A model generated the notes under the pieces. That model was not told where the DNA came from, made no database searches, and saw nothing but the letters and a program-made list of their open reading frames with translations. A program made the position numbers and the translations under genes. Shown piece after piece: positions 57,335 through 64,000 of a DNA stretch of 64,000 nucleotides (the first letter of the stretch is position 1; each line of letters begins with the position of its first letter). The stretch comes from Pisaster brevispinus (taxonomy: Eukaryota > Echinodermata > Asteroidea > Forcipulatida > Asteriidae). The DNA is taken from contig JAMKCF010000045.1 of the NCBI GenBank assembly GCA_023634235.1, positions 124,001-188,000 of the forward strand. The letters are read 5' to 3'.

Positions 57335-60300
57335 GGGCTTTCCAGTGGTATAAAACTTTTGCAGATCCGATGATGACCATCCTTATTTTGTCTTTGTCTC
57401 TTTGACAGCAAAAACGAGTTGAAGGTGTTTTGCGGGGGGTTTGTAACGTCCCCGCTTGATGGTCTTTTCCGGTGTGGAACCTGCCCTTATCCGCCGTGAA
57501 AGTCTATTTTTCGGATGCAGGGATAACTAAGGCAGAGTCAGGTAAACAAATAATCTCTCTAGCCCCCCTAGAACGAGAGTTATTCCCAATCTCACCTCAT
57601 TATTGTCTCTTTGAGAGCAAAGACGTGTTGAAGGTGTTTTGCGGGGGGGGGGGGTTGTAGCGTCCCCGCTTGCTGGTCTTTTCCGGTGTGAAACCTGCCC
57701 TCATCGGCCGCAAAAGTCTAATTTCGGATGCAGGGATACCTAAGGCAATGTCAGGTCAAAAATTCATCTCTCTAGCCCCCTTAGAACGGGAGTTATTCCC
57801 AATTTCACCTCAAATTTATTTTGGGCCATTACCCCAAGCCGGCAAGACCTTGCTTCGCACCCGGCCCCTGGAATTGTTCAATATCTCTAAGGGGGAGGCC
57901 TAACATCCAGGCCGCTCGCCTCGTTAACAGAATCGTCAGCAATCCCAAATTCATAGCAAAGATAGCCCTTGAGACGGGCTTTCCAGTGGTATAAAACTTG
58001 TGCAGATCCGGTGCCTTGAGGGTGAAATGACCATCCTTATTTTGTCTTTGTCTCTTTGACAGCAAAAACGAGTTGGAGATGTTTTGCGGGGAGTTTGTAG
58101 CGTCCCCGCTTGCTGGTCTCTTCCGGTGTGAAACCTGCCGTCATCGGCCGTAAAAGTCAAATTTTCGGATGTGGGGATACCTAAGGAAGAGTCAGGTAAA
58201 AAAATTATCTCTCTAGCCCCCCTAGAACGGGAGTTATTCCCAAACTCACCTGGAATTTATTCCGGGTCATTACCCCGGCCGGCGAGACCTTGCTTCGCAG
58301 CCGGCCCCTGGGATTTTTCAATTTCTGTTAGGGGTAGGCCTAACATCTAGGCGGCTCGCTTCGCCTACAGAACCGTCAGCAACCCCAAACTCATGGGAGA
58401 GATAGCCCTTGAGACGGGCTTTCCAGTGGTATAAAACTTGTGCTAATCCGATGATGCCTTGAGGGTGATTTGACCCTGCTTATTTTGTGTTTGTCTTTTT
58501 GACAGCAAAAACGAGTTGGAGATGTTTTGTGGGGAGTTTGTAGCGTCCCCGCTTGCTGGTCTCTTCCGGTGTGAAACCTGCCCTCATCGGCCGTAAAAGT
58601 CTAATTTTCGGATGCGGGGATACCTCAGGAAGAGTCAGGTAAAAAAATTATCTCTCTAGCCCCCCTAGAACGGGAGTTATTCCCAAACTCACCTGGAATT
58701 TATTCCGGGTCATTACCCCGGCCGGCGAGACCTTGCTTCGTAGCCGGCCCCTGGGATTTTTCAATTTCTGTTAGGGGTAGGCCTAACATCTAGGCCGCTC
58801 GCCTCGCCTACAGAACCGTCAGCGACCCCAAACTCATGGGAGAGATAGCCCTTGAGACGGGCTTTCCAGTGGTATAAAACTTGTGCTAATCCGATGATGC
58901 CTTGAGGGTGATTTGACCCTCCTTATTTTGTGTTTGTCTTTTTGACAGCAAAAACGAGTTGGAGATGTTTTGCGGGGAGTTTGTAGCGTCCCCGCTTGCT
59001 GGTCTCTTCCGGTGTGAAACCTGCCCTCATCGGCCGTAAAAGTCTAATTTTCGGATGCGGGGATACCTAAGGAAGAGTCAGGTAAAAAAAATTATCTCTC
59101 TAGCCCCCCTAGAACGGGAGTTATTCCCAAACTCACCTGGAATTTATTCCGGGTCATTACCCCGGCCGGCGAGACCTTGCTTCGCAGCCGGCCCCTGGGA
59201 TTTTTCAATTTCTGTTAGGGGTAGGCCTAACATCTAGGCCGCTCGCCTCGCCTACAGAACCGTCAGCGACCCCAACCTCATGGGAGAGATAGCCCTTGAG
59301 ACGGGCTTTCAAGTGGTATAAAACTTGTGCTAATCCGATGATGCCTTGTGGGTGATTTGACCCTCCTTATTTTGTGTTTGTCTTTTTGACAGCAAAAACG
59401 AGTTGGAGATGTTTTGCGGGGAGTTTGTAGCGTCCCCGCTTGCTGGTCTCTTCCTGTGTGAAACCTGCCCTCATCGGCCGTAAAAGTCTAATTTTCGGAT
59501 GCGGGGATACCTAAGGAAGAGTCAGGTAAAAAAATTATCTCTCTAGCCCCCCTAGAACGGGAGTTATTCCCAAACTCACCTGGAATTTATTCCGGGTCAT
59601 TACCCCGGCCGGCGAGACCTTGCTTTGCAGCCTGCCCCTGGGATTTTTCAATTTCTGTTAGGGGTAGGCCTAACATCTAGGCCGCTCGCTTCGCCTACAG
59701 AACCGTCAGCGACCCCAAACTCATGGGAGAGATAGCCCTTGAGACGGGCTTTCCAGTGGTATAAAACTTGTGCTAATCCGATGATGCCTTGAGGGTGATT
59801 TGACCCTCCTTATTTTGTGTTTGTCTTTTTGACAGCAAAAACGAGTTGGAGATGTTTTGCGGGGAGTTTGTAGCGTCCCCGCTTGCTGGTCTCTTCCGGT
59901 GTGAAACCTGCCGTCATCGGCCGTAAAAGTCAAATTTTCGGATGTGGGGATACCTAAGGAAGAGTCAGGTAAAAAAATTATCTCTCTAGCCCCCCTAGAA
60001 CGGGAGTTATTCCCAAACTCACCTGGAATTTATTCCGGGTCATTACCCCGGCCGGCGAGACCTTGCTTCGTAGCCGGCCCCTGGGATTTTTCAATTTCTG
60101 TTAGGGGTAGGCCTAACATCTAGGCCGCTCGCCTCGCCTACAGAACCGTCAGCGACCCCAAACTCATGGGAGAGATAGCCCTTGAGACGGGCTTTCCAGT
60201 GGTATAAAACTTGTGCTAATCCGATGATGCCTTGAGGGTGATTTGACCCTCCTTATTTTGTGTTTGTCTTTTTGACAGCAAAAACGAGTTGGAGATGTTT

Positions 60301-63300
60301 TGCGGGGAGTTTGTAGCGTCCCCGCTTGCTGGTCTCTTCCGGTGTGAAACCTGCCCTCATCGGCCGTAAAAGTCTAATTTTCGGATGCGGGGATACCTAA
60401 GGAAGAGTCAGGTAAAAAAATTATCTCTCTAGCCCCCCTAGAACGGGAGTTATTCCCAAACTCACCTGGAATTTATTCCGGGTCATTACCCCGGCCGGCG
60501 AGACCTTGCTTCGTAGCCGGCCCCTGGGATTTTTCAATTTCTGTTAGGGGGAAGGCCTAACATCTAGGCCGCTCGCCTCGCCTACAGAATCGTCAGCAAC
60601 CCCAAACTCATGGGAGAGATAGCCCTTGAGACGGGCTTTCCAGTGGTATAAAACTTGTGCTAATCCGATGATGCCTTGAGGGTGATTTGACCCTCCTTAT
60701 TTTGTGTTGTCTTTTTGACAGCAAAAACGAGTTGGAGATGTTTTGCGGGGAGTTTGTAGCGTCCCCGCTTGCTGCTCTCTTCCGGTGTGAAACCTGCCCT
60801 CATCGGCCGTAAATGTCTAATTTTCGGATGCGGGTATACCTAAGGAAGAGTCAGGTAAAACAATTATCTCTCTAGCCCCCCTAGAACGGGAGTTATTCCC
60901 AAACTCACCTGGAATTTATTCCGGGTCATTACCCCGGCCGGCGAGACCTTGCTTCGCAGCCGGCCCCTGGGATTTTTTCAATTTCTGTTAGGGGTAGGCC
61001 TAACATCTAGGCCGCTCGCCTCGCCTACAGAACCGTCAGCGACGCCAAACTCATGGGAGAGATAGCCCTTGAAACGGGCTTTCCAGTGGTATAAAACTTG
61101 TGCTAATCCGATGATGCCTTGAGGGTGATTTGACCCTCCTTATTTTGTGTTTGTCTTTTTGACAGCAAAAACGAGTTGGAGATGTTTTGCGGGGAGTTTG
61201 TAGCGTCCCCGCTTGCTGCTCTCTTCCGGTGTGAAACCTGCCCTCATCGGCCGTAAATGTCTAATTTTCGGATGCGGGTATACCTAAGGAAGAGTCAGGT
61301 AAAACAATTATCTCTCTAGCCCCCCTAGAACGGGAGTTATTCCCAAACTCACCTGGAATTTATTCCGGGTCATTACCCCGGCCGGCGAGACCTTGCTTCG
61401 CAGCCGGCCCCTGGGATTTTTTCAATTTCTGTTAGGGGTAGGCCTAACATCTAGGCCGCTCGCCTCGCCTACAGAACCGTCAGCGACGCCAAACTCATGG
61501 GAGAGATAGCCCTTGAAACGGGCTTTCCAGTGGTATAAAACTTGTGCTAATCCGATGATGCCTTGAGGGTGATTTGACCCTCCTTATTTTGTGTTTGTCT
61601 TTTTGACAGCAAAAACGAGTTGGAGATGTTTTGCGGGGAGTTTGTAGCGTCCCCGCTTGCTGGTATTTTCCGGTGTGAAACCTGCCCTCATCGGCCGTAA
61701 AAGTCAAATTTTCGGATGCGGGGATACCTAAGGAAGAGTCAGGTAAAAAAATTATCTCTTTAGCCCCCCTAGAACGGGAGTTATTCCCAAACTCTCCTGG
61801 AATTTATTCCGGGTCATTACCCCGGCCGGCGAGACCTTGCTTCGCAGCCGGCCACTGGGATTTTTCAATTTCTGTTAGGGGTAGGCCTAACATTTAGGCC
61901 GCTCGCCTCGCCTACAGAATCGTCAGCAACCCCAAACTCATGGGAGAGATAGCCCTTGAGACGGGCTTTCCAGTGGTATAAAACTTGTGCTAATCCGATG
62001 ATGCCTTGTGGGTGATTTGACCCTCCTTATTTTGTGTTTGTCTTTTTGACAGCAAAAACGAGTTGGAGATGTTTTGCGGGAAGTTTGTAGCGTCCCCGCT
62101 TGCTGGTCTCTTCCGGTGTGAAACCTGTCCTCATCGGCCGTAAAAGTCTAATTTTCGGATGCGGGGATACCTAAGGAAGAGTCAGGTAAAAAAAAATTCT
62201 CTCTAGCCCCCCTAGAACGGGAGTTATTCCCAAACTCACCTGGAATTTATTCCGGGTCATTACCCCGGCCGGCGAGACCTTGCTTCGCAGCCGGCCCCTG
62301 GGATTTTTCAATTTCTGTCACGGGTAGGCCTAACATCTAGGCCGCTCGCCTCGCCTACAGAACCGTCAGCGACCCCAACCTCATGGGAGAGATAGCCCTT
62401 GAGACGGGCTTTCCAGTGGTATAAAACTTGTGCTAATCCGATGATGCCTTGTGGGTGATTTGACCCTCCTTATTTTGTGTTTGTCTTTTTGACAGCAAAA
62501 ACGAGTTGGAGATGTTTTGCGGGGAGTTTGTAGCGTCCCCGCTTGCTGGTCTCTTCCGGTGTGAAACCTGCCCTCATCGGCCGTAAAAGTCTAATTTTCG
62601 GATGCGGGGATACCTAAGGAAGAGTCAGGTAAAAAAGTTATCTCTCTAGCCCCCCTAGAACGAAAGTTATTCCCAAACTCACCTGGAATTTATTCCGGGT
62701 CATTACACCGGCCGGCGAGACCTTGCTTCGCAGCCGGCCCCTGGGATTTTTCAATTTCTGTTAGGGGTAGGCCTAACATCTAGGCGGCTCGCTTCGCCTA
62801 CAGAACCGTCAGCGACCCCAAACTCATAGGAGAGATAGCCCTTGAGACGGGCTTTCCAGTGGTATAAAACTTGTGCTAATCCGATGATGCCTTGAGGGTG
62901 ATTTGACCCTCCTTATTTTGTGTTTGTCTTTTTGACAGCAAAAACGAGTTGGAGATGTTTTGCGGGGAGTTTGTAGCGTCCCCGCTTGCTGGTCTCTTCC
63001 GGTGTGAAACCTGCCCTCATCGGCCGTAAACGTCTAATTTTCGGATGCGGGGATACCTAAGGAAGAGTCAGGTAAAAAAATTATCTCTCTAGCCCCCCTA
63101 GAACGGGAGTTATTTCCAAACTCACCTGGAATTTATTCCGGGTCATTACCCCGGCCGGCGAGACCTTGCTTCGCAGCCGGCCCCTGGGATTTTTTCAATT
63201 TCTGTTAGGGGTAGGCCTAACATCTAGGCCGCTCGCCTCGCCTACAGAACCGTCAGCGACGCCAAACTCATGGGAGAGATAGCCCTTGAAACGGGCTTTC

Positions 63301-64000
63301 CAGTGGTATAAAACTTGTGCTAATCCGATGATGCCTTGAGGGTGATTTGACCCTCCTTATTTTGTGTTTGTCTTTTTGACAGCAAAAACGAGTTGGAGAT
63401 GTTTTGCGGGGAGTTTGTAGCGTCCCCGCTTGCTGCTCTCTTCCGGTGTGAAACCTGCCCTCATCGGCCGTAAATGTCTAATTTTCGGATGCGGGTATAC
63501 CTAAGGAAGAGTCAGGTAAAACAATTATCTCTCTAGCCCCCCTAGAACGGGAGTTATTCCCAAACTCACCTGGAATTTATTCCGGGTCATTACCCCGGCC
63601 GGCGAGACCTTGCTTCGCAGCCGGCCCCTGGGATTTTTTCAATTTCTGTTAGGGGTAGGCCTAACATCTAGGCCGCTCGCCTCGCCTACAGAACCGTCAG
63701 CGACGCCAAACTCATGGGAGAGATAGCCCTTGAAACGGGCTTTCCAGTGGTATAAAACTTGTGCTAATCCGATGATGCCTTGAGGGTGATTTGACCCTCC
63801 TTATTTTGTGTTTGTCTTTTTGACAGCAAAAACGAGTTGGAGATGTTTTGCGGGGAGTTTGTAGCGTCCCCGCTTGCTGGTATTTTCCGGTGTGAAACCT
63901 GCCCTCATCGGCCGTAAAAGTCAAATTTTCGGATGCGGGGATACCTAAGGAAGAGTCAGGTAAAAAAATTATCTCTTTAGCCCCCCTAGAACGGGAGTTA
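57335..64000. repeat. Satellite C block 3, 444-bp units, continues past the window
   Basis: Some transitional units to about 57970, then about 13 regular 443-444-bp units with very high mutual identity. Each has TTTTGACAGCAAAAACGAGT, TTTGTAGCGTCCCCGCTTGC, CATCGGCCGTAAAAGTC, CCCCCCTAGAACGGGAG, the GGCCGGC/GCCGGCC hairpin, TAGGGGTAGGCCTAACATCT and CAGTGGTATAAAACTTGTGC. The segment ending near 61710 recurs 2,217 bp later (five units), including a minus-strand frame that is identical at 61495-61707 and 63712-63924. Confidence 0.93.

Noticed and set aside
62320..62340. Telomere-like TTAGGGG in satellite C as a sign of telomeric DNA
   Set aside because: Only a single hexamer-like match per 444-bp unit, not a tandem TTAGGG tract.
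46770..63924. Recurrent minus-strand frames of the MTFTADEGRFHTGK type and plus-strand frames of the MPSSAVKVYFSDAG type
   Set aside because: They follow the satellite C period exactly and are not kept open in most units. No start/stop or codon-level conservation.

Overview
This is eukaryotic (metazoan) DNA. Short exons with GT/AG introns make up three recognisable genes, the introns are full of tRNA-derived SINEs and fold-back MITEs, and the last 26 kb is satellite DNA. The gene content (an FBXL6-type F-box protein, a TYSND1-type peroxisomal protease, a secreted PAN-plus-fibrinogen-domain protein) and the style of the dispersed repeats suggest a marine invertebrate deuterostome. I think an echinoderm, perhaps a sea star, is most likely, but that rests on recall of repeat style and is not proven by the sequence.

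Layout. 1-955: a 34-bp minisatellite that runs into the last codons of gene 1. 925-7062 (minus): FBXL6-like F-box/leucine-rich-repeat gene, 10 coding exons, 568 residues when spliced as proposed. Its fourth coding exon ends in a 48-bp tandem repeat that multiplies the splice donor. 7063-10107: head-to-head intergenic region (or 5' UTR introns) with two inverted-repeat elements. 10108-23860 (plus): TYSND1-like protease, 10 coding exons, 622 residues, complete His/Asp/Ser triad and a C-terminal SKL peroxisomal signal. 23861-26464: AT-rich spacer. 26465-31364 (plus): secreted protein with signal peptide, PAN/apple-like domain, Thr-rich linker and fibrinogen C-terminal domain, 5 coding exons, 378 residues from the first Met. 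31495-38294: no confident gene; it holds an old direct duplication and a weak orphan exon. 38295-64000: three satellite families, A (about 187 bp), B (about 314 bp) and C (about 444 bp), in alternating blocks with higher-order repeats. This runs off the window end.

The three genes do not form a pathway. FBXL6 would be a substrate adaptor of an SCF ubiquitin ligase, TYSND1 trims and processes peroxisomal matrix enzymes, and the fibrinogen-domain protein is probably an extracellular, possibly lectin-like, factor. Exon junctions were worked out by hand from reading-frame continuity, GT/AG signals and remembered family sequence. Every junction given keeps phase.

The observations I rate highest are the seven in-phase splice donors inside the FBXL6 exon repeat, the minisatellite-derived FBXL6 stop codon, a 235-bp insert between perfect 51-bp direct repeats, and the interleaved higher-order satellite array. 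Most open frames over the satellites and introns are chance or repeat-borne and are not annotated as genes.
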